DNA of 16,610 nt from Phialocephala subalpina (taxonomy: Eukaryota > Ascomycota > Leotiomycetes > Helotiales > Mollisiaceae), in assembly GCA_900073065.1 (NCBI GenBank), contig FJOG01000085.1, positions 45,630 through 62,239 of the forward strand, read 5' to 3'. Below are positions 8,293 to 16,610 of the stretch, piece after piece. Positions within the stretch are counted from its first letter, which is position 1. Each line of letters begins with the position of its first letter. The notes under the pieces were generated by a model, which was not told where the DNA came from, searched no databases, and saw nothing but the letters and a program-made list of their open reading frames with translations. The translations under genes were made by a program, and so were the position numbers.

Positions 8293-9079
8293 TAGAGGTC
8301 TCGGTCCCAAACATGCTAGATCTCAAGCCAGTGCTGTCGCGAGGAACGAGAGTATTACATCGATATAATGTACGATGGGATGATAAATGCATTCAACAGA
8401 GCAATAAGTGGGTTGGGGGAAAGAGGAACAGGCAATTGCATAGGCGACGCCAGGCCTGGCTATCAGCATTGAGGCGTTTTTTGGTTTGGGGGGGGGAGGG
8501 GGTTGCTGTATAAGGTCTAGGGAAAACTGTATAATACAATGATACCAGGGATGCCAATGAACGCGCGACTTATTGTATAATACATCAATTGTTTCCCATG
8601 AAGACGTTGCGCTTCGTATCTGTTTTCGATGGCAACGTGGAGGAAATGGTATCATTCAATTTCTACATCATAACTCTCCCGTGATGTCCAAGTAAATATT
8701 GGAGTTTGAGGGGGATACTATTCGTCTCCATTCTACTTAGTTCGAGAGGGGATGAGTATTAAAGCGAGAGTAATAGGAGCCTCAGCTCCTTCTACAGCAT
8801 AATCATTGACATTATGCCACACCTCAAGGACCAGGGATATAATGTCCAGATTCAAAGCCCATACATTTTGTCGTATCTTCTATATAAGAACTCGTACAAG
8901 TGCTTATTCTCTGTCTGTCCTTCTTCTTTTCCCGCAAAGCGATGTTCCTCCAGTTCCTTCGCTGAAACGGATTCTCCAGACCCGCCGGCTTCCACCCACC
9001 TCGCACTGGTGCCGTACGCTTGTATATGACCTCCCGAACAGACTTTGCCACGTACGTGGATACCGAGTACTCCTTCCCG
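8293..9079. other. Intergenic region containing repeat copy 2
   Basis: Apart from the repeat at 8361-8567, I find no gene. A plus-strand reading at 8806-9282 is Ser/Pro/Thr-rich and overlaps the membrane-protein gene on the other strand; it lacks splice or domain support. The segment 9000-9079 is probably 3' untranslated sequence of that minus-strand gene. Confidence 0.5.
8361..8567 (-). repeat. Dispersed repeat, copy 2, with G-run expansion
   Basis: Read on the minus strand, this matches 1051-1213. It is longer because of an insertion that contains, on the plus strand, nine consecutive Gs (8488-8496), an A, and five Gs (8498-8502). The shared block that includes CAATTGCCTGTTCCTC is nearly unchanged. 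The copy lies directly upstream of the minus-strand gene that starts at 8292, as copy 1 lies upstream of the unassigned plus-strand reading at 1180. Confidence 0.7.
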
Positions 9080-9598
9080 TTACATCTCACTTGACCTTCT
9101 CAACTCCGAACCGAACCCCAGAGTCCCCATCAACATACCAGCATACAAAGGCCAAAGCATCAATCCGATCAAACCTTCCAGGCTACACCCACTTCCACCC
9201 ATTGTCGTCCGCTTCACAAACAGCAGATACAACGGTACTGCATTGGCAGCAAGAACGCCGTATAACAATGCGTTGTTTCTGAGGACTGGGGAGACGGAGC
9301 CGAGTGATAGAGACCAAGTGATCAAGGCTCCGAGCCACAAAAAGAGGATGACGGTGCCGAGGAGAAAGTCGAAGAAAGGGACTCGAAACGCATTTTGAGA
9401 GACGGAACGAGGTACACTGTTGATGTTGGTCCCGGTGCTGGGAATAGCATCTACGCCGTGAGAAGATGATGAGATGATGAGGTAGAAAATGAGTGTGCAA
9501 AGAGGAAGAATGAAGAGGCTGATCAGGGAGACTTGGTAGGTAACAAGCTGTTCTGGAGTCAATGCTAACGATGTTGTCCAGCGAGAGAGGACATCCAT
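9080..9598 (-). CDS. Four-pass membrane protein, 172 aa, unknown family
   Basis: A single intact exon runs from ATG 9598-9596, preceded by an A at -3 (TCGAAAATGG), to the stop at 9082-9080. The frame extends upstream to 9679 but without an ATG, so the start is secure. Four hydrophobic spans are clear: residues 22-42, 73-98, 108-128 and 140-163. A short polar Ser/Gly/Thr-rich loop (about 43-72) follows the first span, and a conserved-looking Pro (LWPLY) sits in the fourth. The C-terminus is short and charged (SELRRSSEM). No signal peptide cleavage site is evident; the first span probably anchors. I recognise no family; the size and four-helix layout suit many small fungal integral membrane proteins. 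No intron, stop or RIP-like change is seen, which contrasts with the neighbouring relics. Confidence 0.8.
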   Translation of the reverse strand: MDVLSRWTTSLALTPEQLVTYQVSLISLFILPLCTLIFYLIISSSSHGVDAIPSTGTNINSVPRSVSQNAFRVPFFDFLLGTVILFLWLGALITWSLSLGSVSPVLRNNALLYGVLAANAVPLYLLFVKRTTMGGSGCSLEGLIGLMLWPLYAGMLMGTLGFGSELRRSSEM

Positions 9599-9881
9599 TT
9601 TCGACTCCTGTCGTTGGGACAATTGCTGCTGGTTTGGGTAACAGAATGGTCGTGAGAGGCCAGTTCGAGGGGTTAACACCTGGCAGAATCATGTGAAGGC
9701 AGTTTTTTGAGGCACTTTAATTGGGCTGCCGCATTTGAACGCATTGCCTTACATTAAGCGCTGGCGAAGCTCATCTCGGAGACAAGTCCAATTGTGGCGA
9801 TGAGCCTAGTGCACCCAATATCTTACTTGGGGCTGCTATTCTGTCGAACCCGAAGTAGCGTTCGAGGATTACATGTAACCC

Positions 9882-10080
9882 GTAATGTAAGGCTCGTACC
9901 ATACTACCCACAGGTTGAAATAAATGTTAATCGTGAGGTGATTGTGGCCGTGACTCCAAGGGGTTGTCAGACCAATCACTTGTTCAGAATCCGCGGTATT
10001 TTACTATATCGAGTTAAATACTGGTCATTGCTCATTAACATTTAATAGGGCCTGTAGGGAGTATTATACCGTTACATTAC
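9882..10080. mobile_element. MITE-like element with imperfect ~50-bp inverted ends
   Basis: The left arm (9882-9932) and the reverse complement of the right arm (about 10031-10080) both begin GTAATGTAA. They share, in order, a TA.ACT.CC.ACAGG block and an AAATGTTAAT block, with small gaps. The total is 199 bp with about 100 bp of unique interior and no coding capacity. No convincing target-site duplication is visible, so the superfamily is open, and the boundaries may extend a few bases. This could be an old non-autonomous DNA transposon. Confidence 0.5.
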
Positions 10081-10301
10081 ATCACGTGAGTCGAACCAAG
10101 CCTAATAAGTAAGGAACTAGCCAAAAATAGCAAGTTTTCTCGGCAGCCTGAGGAATTTCAGAAAATTTTCGGATTTCGGGATAATTTCTCTGAAGTCCGA
10201 AATATTATCGATAACTCGGTACAAAACCGCCTTAAAGACGCTAAAAATATCCCCGAAAATTATTATTCCAAAAAAGAGCCAAATTGCAGCTTTACAAAAA
10301 G

Positions 10302-10356
10302 CCAATTACAATTACAAGAAAACGGACCCAATTACAATTACAGCTGTAACGTTACA
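10302..10356. repeat. CCAATTACAATTACA direct repeats plus palindrome
   Basis: CCAATTACAATTACA occurs at 10302-10316 and again at 10328-10342, 26 bp apart. The second copy runs into CAGCTG and the perfect 12-bp palindrome TGTAACGTTACA (10345-10356). Repeated motifs next to a palindrome resemble transposase-binding subterminal repeats of hAT-like elements, but I see no partner end, so the assignment is only suggestive. Confidence 0.45.
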
Positions 10357-10499
10357 ATCGAGAACGCTAACACGAAGAGGTTGTTCTGATTGGGACGCTT
10401 AAATGGTATGTGACAAGCTTTGCGATAAGCTTTGCGGCGGAGATTCAGATCGCGGGAATCGCGCGCGAATCAGATATCGCAGGGATTAGTCGCGTTGTC

Positions 10500-11473
10500 T
10501 TACGGGAGAAAGTCTTCGCGTTCCAAGGTTGAAGGGTCTATTGCAAGGTTCGAAAGCCTAGAAGAGCTTAACAGACAAGCATGGAGTGACAGACATTGGT
10601 GGAAAGAGCTGCGGAGCAAGTGCTCCTTTGCCTTTGACCCATCGCCTGATATTTTACCCATGCTGGACGATGTAACGGTTTTCTGCTTTCCTTCGTGCGT
10701 GTCGGAAAAGCTCCATTCAGACCCGTCCGATGCTACCCCAATTGCGTCCAGGATCTCGGGACCGAGTTCAATGGTGTCTGTATCAGTGTTCATATGCCAG
10801 TTTGCAGCTTCCAGTCCCTTGAGTCTCTCGTCAGACGGACGAATCGGAAGTTGCGGAACCATCACATCCATTGGGCGATGCATAGTTGTTTTCATCCTGA
10901 ATTGATGACTTGCAGAAGAAAGCAAGTGTGCGTTCAGAGTAAGAATCATGCCAACCTCGCAATACGATTGTTGTCGAGCAGGCAGTTCCTACTGGGGATA
11001 CGCGCCTGGAATACTTCTGGGTCGAATCTATCTTCGCTGGCATTGAGAATTTGCAAAAGTGCAGTGCGGAGGTTGAAGTTTTTTGCATACCAGGTCAATC
11101 GTCTTTCGGCTCTATTCTGGGACGCGGACGTCGGCGTGGATGCAGTATAGCAAATGCAAGTTCTTGCAGAAGCAAGAGGGGTCTGGTACTCTCTGTTACG
11201 TCGAATTTCCGGGTTTATCTAATTTGAGTGGTGTTGGCGACATTTGACCCTGTCGTAGCACTTGGCCATGACAGCATCGGAGAAGTTCACTTTTGGACTT
11301 TCGTTCTGCAGAAGGCTGTCCAAGAGGCATCGTGTGAGAGACGGCAAAGAGACATGGAGATGGTCAGGGCTCGACGAGACTATCGATTTTCTCGGCCCTT
11401 CCGTGGCGCAGGAGAGTCGAGCTTCATGAGAAGAAGCAATTGAGCCCTTCAACGGCAGTGTTAGCAATGGCAT
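10500..11473 (-). CDS. Doubtful two-exon protein, one internal stop
   Basis: From ATG 11473-11471 one frame runs through a TAG at 11221-11219 and stays open to 10956. A 59-nt intron (10955-10897, weak GTTGGC donor, TTCAG acceptor) would join it in frame to 10896-10500. The most protein-like part is 11110-10960, with a WYAKNFNLRTALLQILNASE segment. Exon 2 starts with a Pro/Met-rich stretch and continues acidic and Ser-rich. No domain is recognised. The opposite strand over 11228-11443 also has an open, protein-like reading, which weakens the 5' part. The single TAG could be RIP-like or a wrong join; a shorter gene starting after 11219 is possible. If real, it is divergent from the secreted-protein gene, with 122 bp between the two ATGs. 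Confidence 0.35.
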
Positions 11474-11494
11474 ACAAGCAGTAAAGCTGAGAAG

Positions 11495-11501
11495 TATTTA
11501 A
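11495..11501 (+). promoter_or_regulatory. TATA-like box for the secreted-protein gene
   Basis: TATTTAA lies 95 bp upstream of ATG 11596 and is followed by pyrimidine-rich leader sequence (CTCCTTCTC around 11520), as in many filamentous-fungal promoters. The assignment rests on position. Confidence 0.4.
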
Positions 11502-11595
11502 GGAGGCAAGTTCTCCCAGTTCTCCTTCTCAAATCCGACCAAGCAACACTGCCAACCTTCTATTACACCTGATTTGCATCCACAGCATCCTTGAA

Positions 11596-12664
11596 ATGTT
11601 TCTCCAAAGTATCTTGTTAGCTGCCTTCGGCGCGACATCCACTATACGCGCCTTGGTTGCACCTCTTCCAGCAATGCACCCTCGCACAGTGCCGACTGTC
11701 GAGACTATCTCCACCGTTGCGGCCACCACACCAAAGAATTTGACTGTCTTCGAATTACCCAGCATGAATGTCATTACCGATGTTGCACAGAGGTCTCATT
11801 GACCACATCTTCGGACAAGCGGGACACCAGCAATGCAGCAGCAGTTCTCCAGACCATGCTCACAACAACCTTTAGTGCCGCGGCGGCAGTCTGTGTAGTA
11901 GGTGGCCTCGAAACTGCAGGCGCAGCTTGTATCGGTGCCGGTATTCTTGCAGGAATAGCATTCATCATGAACGCCTTCTATGTCGGATGGACCCTTTACA
12001 ACGAGACTCCTGGAGTGCCGGTCACCACGCTGCCACGATCGACCACTGATGCGCCGATCATCACTGTCCATAGCAATTATACTCCTACGGCGAATTGCAG
12101 CGTCAAATGTCAGCTCGAGGCAGCGACTCCTCAACAGACTTGGGTCCATTTTGGAAATGCTACCACGGAGGATAAGTTGCATCAGATGTCTTACTATCAA
12201 AGTGGTGCTTTGAGAGGTGTTAGGCTGGCGCAGTACAACGTTGCGCCTGTCTCCAAAAGGCAGACCTTCACGGTTGGGGAGGGTTTCACCCAGGAAACAA
12301 ACTGGCTCCAGACCGTCTACTGGACTGATGACTCGGAGACTGCGTGAGTACCCCTCGATCCAAACTTCCCTTCTCATTTTATTCTGGTCGCTCTACTGAC
12401 ATATCCAAATCTAGTTTTGATGACTGGAATGCACCTGCCTTCAACGGTCCAGCTGCGACTGTTGCAGGAAATTATTTTTATGACAACAATGTGGAGTTGG
12501 GTTGCTTTGACTTGAATGATGATGATGGGACTGTGTTCCAGAGCGTTTGGGTCATTGATGATACTGATACAGAGATTACGTTGACGGATGCTGCGGTTAA
12601 TGAGTATCTGGTTGATTGTTATAATCTCGACCCCTACGCGAATGTTGTTGCTGGCGAAAAGTAA
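11596..12664 (+). CDS. Small secreted protein with Gly/Ala-rich hydrophobic hairpin
   Basis: ATG 11596 opens with a signal-peptide-like N-terminus (hydrophobic about 3-21, then an Ala-Pro-Leu-Pro region). This frame closes at TGA 11803-11805, but coding continues one frame over from about 11793 to 12343. A canonical 71-nt intron (12344-12414, GTGAGT, CTGAC, CTAG) then leads in frame to the last exon, ending TAA 12662-12664. Intact, the product would be about 330 residues. It has a 40-residue Gly/Ala-rich hydrophobic segment (about 11877-11999), two dibasic Lys-Arg sites (11817-11822 and 12255-12260) suited to Kex2-type processing, five N-glycosylation sequons, and an acidic C-terminal domain. 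Secretion is well supported. The layout recalls processed fungal preproproteins; killer-toxin-like or effector roles are only speculation. The frame break is either a one-base loss or an unrecognised intron. Confidence 0.6.
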
Positions 12665-12917
12665 GGGGAGCTCAGCAAGCTGGACACGCGTGGAAGAGAT
12701 GCGAAGGGGGAGGTTTGGGTCAGAGCACTCACTACCCAGGGCGCAGGATGAAAGCTTCTCGTGTGTTTACGACTCGTGGTGAGGAGGGAGGATAGTCATC
12801 TATTTCACTTCATGCGCTCGTTCTCTATGTTCCTGTTTTGAAATATCTACTCGCGGTAGTTACGACGTGAAAGTTGCACCTTTAAACTTTGGACTTTGAA
12901 CCTTGAATTTTTAAGAA

Positions 12918-14720
12918 GTGATTTCTGTGACAGAGCTTGAATCATATCGAGCCAGTCATGCCGACACAGCGTCGATGGAGCATCTTGACCTGTTGATCGA
13001 CTGCGTGACGGAGATCTACGCTCCCACGACCCAGCGTCTTCTCCCACTCTTAGAGCATGGCAAGATCACGTACGACCTACTTTGGGCCCTCTTCAAGCCA
13101 AACACCCCGGTCTATACTACCTGTTTCGGTACCAAAAAGCCGCGATGCGTCATATATGATTCGGCCGAAGAGATGATCAATATGTCGAAAAAGAAGTATT
13201 TGAGCATGGACTGCCGATTTTTCGACTTCGACGGCAAAACATTTGGCATGGCCTCTATAGAGCTGAGAATTCCAAAATTCCGGTTGACGAAGCGTATCGA
13301 CACCCTTCTAGCTTTCCCTCTCAAGTACTATCTAGACGAAAAGCAGGTCAAGTCGGACCTCGTTGAATGTAGTCGAAAGTTCGTCCGTCTAATAGGGACT
13401 CACTTTTGTCACTGTCAGGGTGAAGTATTTCTGATGCACTAGGGGGAGCCGGTAAAGTTTTTTGTCGATAGTCGGGTCATGATCGATGCTGACTTTTTCT
13501 GGAAGATAAATCCGAATTACACTAGACCACGTTCCAACCTGGCCAGGGCGAGCCCAGGCAGTGGACAAGCGCCGCCTCCAGGAGGGCCACCGGGCCGCGA
13601 CCGAGTCAACGATGGTATTGAGCCGGCTGATTTGACGGAGGACGATTTCCTTATTTGTTGTCCGACCGTGCCAAGTTTTAGTCTTAACGAGAAGTTGTGG
13701 GGTGAGTCTTCCCCTTCATATTGTTATATACATCCGATTAACCTATAATACGTAGCGGAGTTTACTGTGGCGGATATCGAAAACATCAAGTGGTCACTTT
13801 CGCTTTACGCTTGTTTATCGATACTCGATAAGCAAAGAGATGTTATTATAGCTCTCGTCGAGGCTCGCATGGACCCTAGTGTGGTGTTTGATGATTTTGT
13901 CAGAGGGAAGGGAAAAAGTCTCATCGTACTCTTACAGTATGGCTCTACACCGTTACTTCTCAATTATGCGCTGACAAGCGAAAGTAGCCCACTAGGAGTC
14001 GGAAAAACTTTCACAGTAGAAGCAGTATCTGAGCACTTGAAAAGGCCTCTTTATTCAGTACGTCTTTTGCCTTGCATTTTGCCACGCTTAGTCTAATCAA
14101 TCAAATCTCTGTTGGGGAATTGCCTATTCTTGCAGCCGACTTGGAATATCAACTCATTCGAATCTTCAAGACCGCTAGCCATTAGAACGCAATTCTTCTC
14201 TTAAACGAAGCGGATGTTTTCCTCGAGCGACGAGCTCCCAGTAATTTAACTCGAAATAGCTTTGTCTCTGTATTTCTCCGCAAGTTGGAATACTTTTAGG
14301 GAATAATGTTCCTGACGACAAACCGAGTATTTGAGTTTGATCCAGCAATTCTAAGCCGAATCCATCTTATACTGAGATATAACAACTTAAAGAAAGACGC
14401 GAGGAAGTAAATCTAGGGAGGGTTCTTCTCCCAGGCAACTACTTCTTTCGGAGAGGCAGAAGTTACAAAAGAGGAACTGGAAGACTTGGCTCGCAACCCG
14501 TTCAACGGCCGGCAAGTAAATTACCTCACCGAATCCCCAGCCTTCGTCTCACTAAGATTCTTCTCTTTAGATTAAGAATATTATGTCCGCGGCTTAGGCT
14601 TTCGCGATTAAGAAGAGGAGCAAATTACGTTTTCCACACGTAGAAAAGGCTGTGAACGCGAATGAGAAGTTCTTCCGGGAGTTTTATGGGAAATATTTTG
14701 TCGATGCTAATTACGGTTAG
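12918..14720 (+). pseudogene. Fungal AAA-ATPase (DUF7025-AAA type), truncated and RIP-decayed
   Basis: The frame opens at 12915 after a TAA, with no ATG until 12975. It matches the middle and C-terminal parts of a multicopy fungal AAA-ATPase family: LLWALFKPNT, CFGTKKPRC, the FDFDGK/SIELRIPKF region, KINPNYTRPR, then the AAA module. The N-terminal region typical of the family is missing. Introns: 13702-13755, 13937-13984 (inside Walker A), about 14058-14135, and 14516-14570. Walker A reads HSPLGVGKT, against the usual HGPPGVGKT; Walker B reads LLLNEAD, against LLLDEAD. Both changes are C-to-T or G-to-A. In-frame stops are at 13440, 14183, 14297, 14408, 14414 and 14595, all TAA/TAG. The third intron does not keep frame, so a small deletion lies there. 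FLTTNRV and IKNIMSAA mark the later AAA and lid regions. The gene is not functional. Confidence 0.88.
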
Positions 14721-15179
14721 CCGTGTTCTAGTGGGTGTGTAGAGTTTGAAATGGACTCGGAAAGTCTGCCAAATTGCAAATATGGGTTATCTTTCGTTCC
14801 TTTGGGTTTCAATCACTTTTTGGTAATGGGGTATATTGAGGAATTGTAATATATAGTGAATCCAATAACACATTTCTTACCTTTATGCTTGCATTGTGGT
14901 CTTAGTAATTTTCCGGGATCTTTCGTACAATGGAATTCGAGAATAGACTTGTCTCATGAACTCCATTGGAGCATGTCTGCCTAATCAAGCTCCGTATAGC
15001 GTCGATCAGGGGAGGGGCAATCTTCGAGGGTGTACGGGCTGCTTTCAGGGGAGTGGCGGGCTGTGTTCTCCCACTTAGTATAAGTATGGGCCATCCCTCC
15101 AGGTATCGCCAGCCATCTCGACCTTCTCATCACCGCCAGACCAACATTCACTCTCGGACCCACTCAAAACCATTCCGCT
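14721..15179. other. Intergenic region between the AAA relic and coiled-coil gene
   Basis: I see no gene here; short readings on both strands at 14966-15270 are out of frame with the neighbouring exon. The left half is AT-rich. A TATA-like TATAAG at about 15079-15084 lies roughly 100 bp before ATG 15180 and may serve that gene. Confidence 0.45.
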
Positions 15180-15906
15180 ATGCCGCACCAACTCCGCAAC
15201 CGCACTCCTGTGACCAGCACCGAGCCCACTTCTAGTGCAGCTTCGAGCGCGACTCTCGAGCACACCGAGCACACCGAGCCCGCGACCGAGAGACCCACGC
15301 TCAGAGAAAGACCAGAGTCGAGGAGGCCAAAGAGAGGATTAAGGGCGTTATCCGGGGAAGGTGCTAGGGAGTTCCAATTGCCACTCGCAAGAAACATTGT
15401 ACTAATTAGAATTAGAATCGCCGAACGTGGCCTTTGATGAGACGCCCTCGTTGCCAAAACGAAAGAGACGAAAGGTCGAACAATCTAAGGATCTCGTTGA
15501 CACCGAGAGCTTGCGGATATCAATATTAAAGAGCCTCAACACGCTTTCCCAAGCCCAAGAGAACCACCAACGTATAACTACGACCATCACCGAACAAGTA
15601 GAGACTCAAAACCGCAGGCTGCTTTTTGAATTGCGGGAGCTCCAAGAGTCCCACCAAAACAGTTTGCTTGAGGGCTTTAAAGATTGGGACAATCAGGAGC
15701 GCACACTCTTTAGCGATTTGATTGAGGATTTGCAAGCGGAACAACGCCGTCAATTAGAGGAAAGTTTTAAAGACACCGAGCAACTAGTACGTACACTTGT
15801 CGTTAATTTGGTTGAGGGCATGTCGACTCAACAACGTGGCGTGATTGGCATGAAGCGATTTATTCAGCAATATGGAGCAGGGAAGGAGGGTGCTATTGCG
15901 GAGTGA
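15180..15906 (+). CDS. Nuclear coiled-coil protein, 225 aa, two exons
   Basis: Exon 1 (15180-15360) and exon 2 (15410-15906, stop TGA 15904) are joined by a 49-nt intron with a GTGCTA donor, TACTAAT branch and TTAG acceptor, phase 1, giving one intact frame. Residues 1-60 are basic and Ser/Thr/Pro/Glu-rich, with a doubled Glu-His-Thr motif and a CDS ATG in reasonable context. A classical nuclear localisation signal, PKRKRRKV, occupies about 76-83. From about 90 to 205 the sequence is rich in Glu, Gln, Leu and Arg with heptad-like Leu spacing, so a long coiled coil is expected, ending in a Gly/Ala tail. A second acceptor six bases downstream (ending 15415) is also in frame. No family is recognised; a nuclear scaffolding role is inferred. 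No RIP-like damage is seen, although it neighbours a ruined AAA-ATPase. Confidence 0.7.
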
Positions 15907-16304
15907 AAGATATATTGAAGATGAATGACATTCTCCTCTGTAGCCCAATAATATGACGTCGAGCATTTCAAACCGAAGACTTGCCTTTGGTGATGATTCC
16001 CTTGGTGCTAAAAATAGTGCAGCCAAGGGGTCGAAATCGAACCATCTCTATAAATAACCTCTCGTCGAAACCCAGCAAAACAGCCTGTACCGTAAATGTA
16101 GCAAGCGCGTAACGACTTGGTAAGGTAACTTAAAAGTAGAATCGGAAGTTTACGATAAAGCATGGCAGTCATCAAATGATCGATCCAGGACAATACGAAA
16201 TACTACGCAGATTGCCCCGAAGACAGCATGGTCCTATAGCAAGTGTGCTGAAGACAATGTGAAGCGGGATCTTCAGATGTTGCGGCTCTAGAACCTCCTC
16301 CTAA
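15907..16304. other. Intergenic region, no gene seen
   Basis: Both strands carry only short readings without motifs. A TATA-like CTATAAATAA lies at about 16048-16057. The right part should include the 3' untranslated region of the minus-strand ankyrin gene. Confidence 0.5.
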
Positions 16305-16610
16305 CTAGAGCAGAATCATGCGACCTTCATAAATATAAAAATCCGGCTCTTCGCCGTTGAGAGCCTTGATTGCGCGATCTGAACCTTCAGCTAAATCGCG
16401 CGCCGTGCGTCCATCATTGTCCTCCGTCGTTACCACTGTCCCTCTGTCAACCAGGAGTTTGGTTGCTGCTCCGTATCCCAAGCGGGCAAAACGGTGTAAT
16501 GGTGTACGGCCAAGCTTATCCACCAACCCTACTTCAGCTCCATGGTCAATCAGCAAGTTGATCATCTCTCGCTGGCCTTGATCGGCCGCCAGATGCAAAG
16601 CTGTACTTCC
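16305..16610 (-). CDS. Ankyrin-repeat protein, C-terminal part
   Basis: The minus frame enters from beyond the window edge and ends at TAG 16307-16305. It carries consecutive ankyrin repeats: one with STALHLAADQGQ followed by INLLIDHGAEV, a second with GRTPLHRFARLG followed by KLLVDRGTVV, and a degenerate third beginning DGRTARDLAEG. A short non-repeat tail ends the protein. Ankyrin repeats mediate protein-protein binding; in ascomycetes they often form the C-terminal sensor arrays of NLR-like and HET-associated proteins, but the N-terminal domains are outside the window, so the architecture is unknown. The part present contains no stops or frame breaks. Confidence 0.85.
   Translation of the reverse strand, partial: GSTALHLAADQGQREMINLLIDHGAEVGLVDKLGRTPLHRFARLGYGAATKLLVDRGTVVTTEDNDGRTARDLAEGSDRAIKALNGEEPDFYIYEGRMILL

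Larger units (their letters stand above)
9599..10499. other. Non-coding region with MITE-like and AT-rich repeats
   Basis: No gene is supported. Weak readings at 9794-10045 (plus) and 10117-10305 (minus) lack domain evidence. The region holds an imperfect inverted-repeat element (9882-10080), an AT-rich block (10081-10370) with repeated CCAATTACAATTACA motifs and a TGTAACGTTACA palindrome, and a short direct repeat of AAGCTTTGCG (10415-10424 and 10427-10436) next to a CG-rich patch. It looks like an accumulation of small transposon remains. Confidence 0.55.

Noticed and set aside
8806..9398. Plus-strand Ser/Pro/Thr-rich open readings of 158 and 117 codons
   Set aside because: They are antisense to the intact four-TM gene (9080-9598) or 3' to it, and have no domain, splice site or leader supporting them.
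11796..12377. Minus-strand 193-codon open frame
   Set aside because: It is the shadow of the secreted-protein exon, which has a signal peptide, sequons and a canonical intron on the plus strand.
15180..15906. Homology between this coiled-coil gene and the 3407-4483 relic
   Set aside because: Both are charged with basic patches, but no shared ordered motif was visible. The basic region is at opposite ends, so similarity is compositional only.
16020..16060. GGGGTCGAAATCGAACC resembling a tRNA T-arm
   Set aside because: No anticodon or acceptor stems can be paired around it, and the loop is not canonical.

Overview
The window looks like nuclear DNA of a filamentous ascomycete (Pezizomycotina). 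The evidence is short GT..AG introns of 47-78 nt with CTAAC/CTGAC-like branch sites, a HET-domain gene, a recognisable fungal AAA-ATPase family, TATA-type promoters, and pseudogenes whose in-frame stops are almost all TAA or TAG. That stop pattern is expected from RIP (repeat-induced point mutation), which favours CpA->TpA. I cannot name a genus or class from the sequence alone.

Layout. (1) 1-900: relic of a chromodomain-like/AT-hook gene on the plus strand, interrupted by a 162-bp TA-flanked MITE. (2) 900-4500: a strongly decayed block holding a divergent pair, an FHA-Ser/Thr kinase relic on minus (about 3084 to 1439) and an unrecognised 358-codon relic on plus (3407-4483). Their reading frames survive over more than 1 kb despite 15 and 10 in-frame stops. 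(3) 4500-5510: AT-rich and featureless apart from a weak coding fragment. (4) 5514-6706: HET-domain gene on minus, with no start found and no C-terminal region. (5) 6767-7682: a tandem repeat, a palindrome, a TATA box and a leader intron ahead of a small plus-strand ORF. (6) 7593-8292: an unrecognised two-exon minus gene overlapping that ORF tail to tail. A sequence at 8361-8567 is an inverted copy of 1051-1213. (7) 9080-9598: intact four-TM membrane protein on minus. (8) 9600-10440: a non-coding region of MITE-like and AT-rich repeats. (9) 10500-11473: doubtful minus-strand two-exon gene. (10) 11596-12664: small secreted protein gene on plus with an apparent frame break. (11) 12918-14720: 5'-truncated, RIP-decayed AAA-ATPase pseudogene on plus. 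(12) 15180-15906: intact two-exon nuclear coiled-coil protein gene. (13) 16305-16610: the C-terminal end of an ankyrin-repeat protein on minus, running off the window.

Overall this is an accessory or subtelomere-like neighbourhood: allorecognition-type domains (HET, ankyrin), a secreted protein, small MITE-like elements and multicopy gene families inactivated by RIP, mixed with a few intact genes. The least explained item is the divergent FHA-kinase/unknown-protein pair. Both members carry the same mutational signature, so each probably belonged to a repeated family when mutated. It may be a two-gene repeated unit that has not been described.
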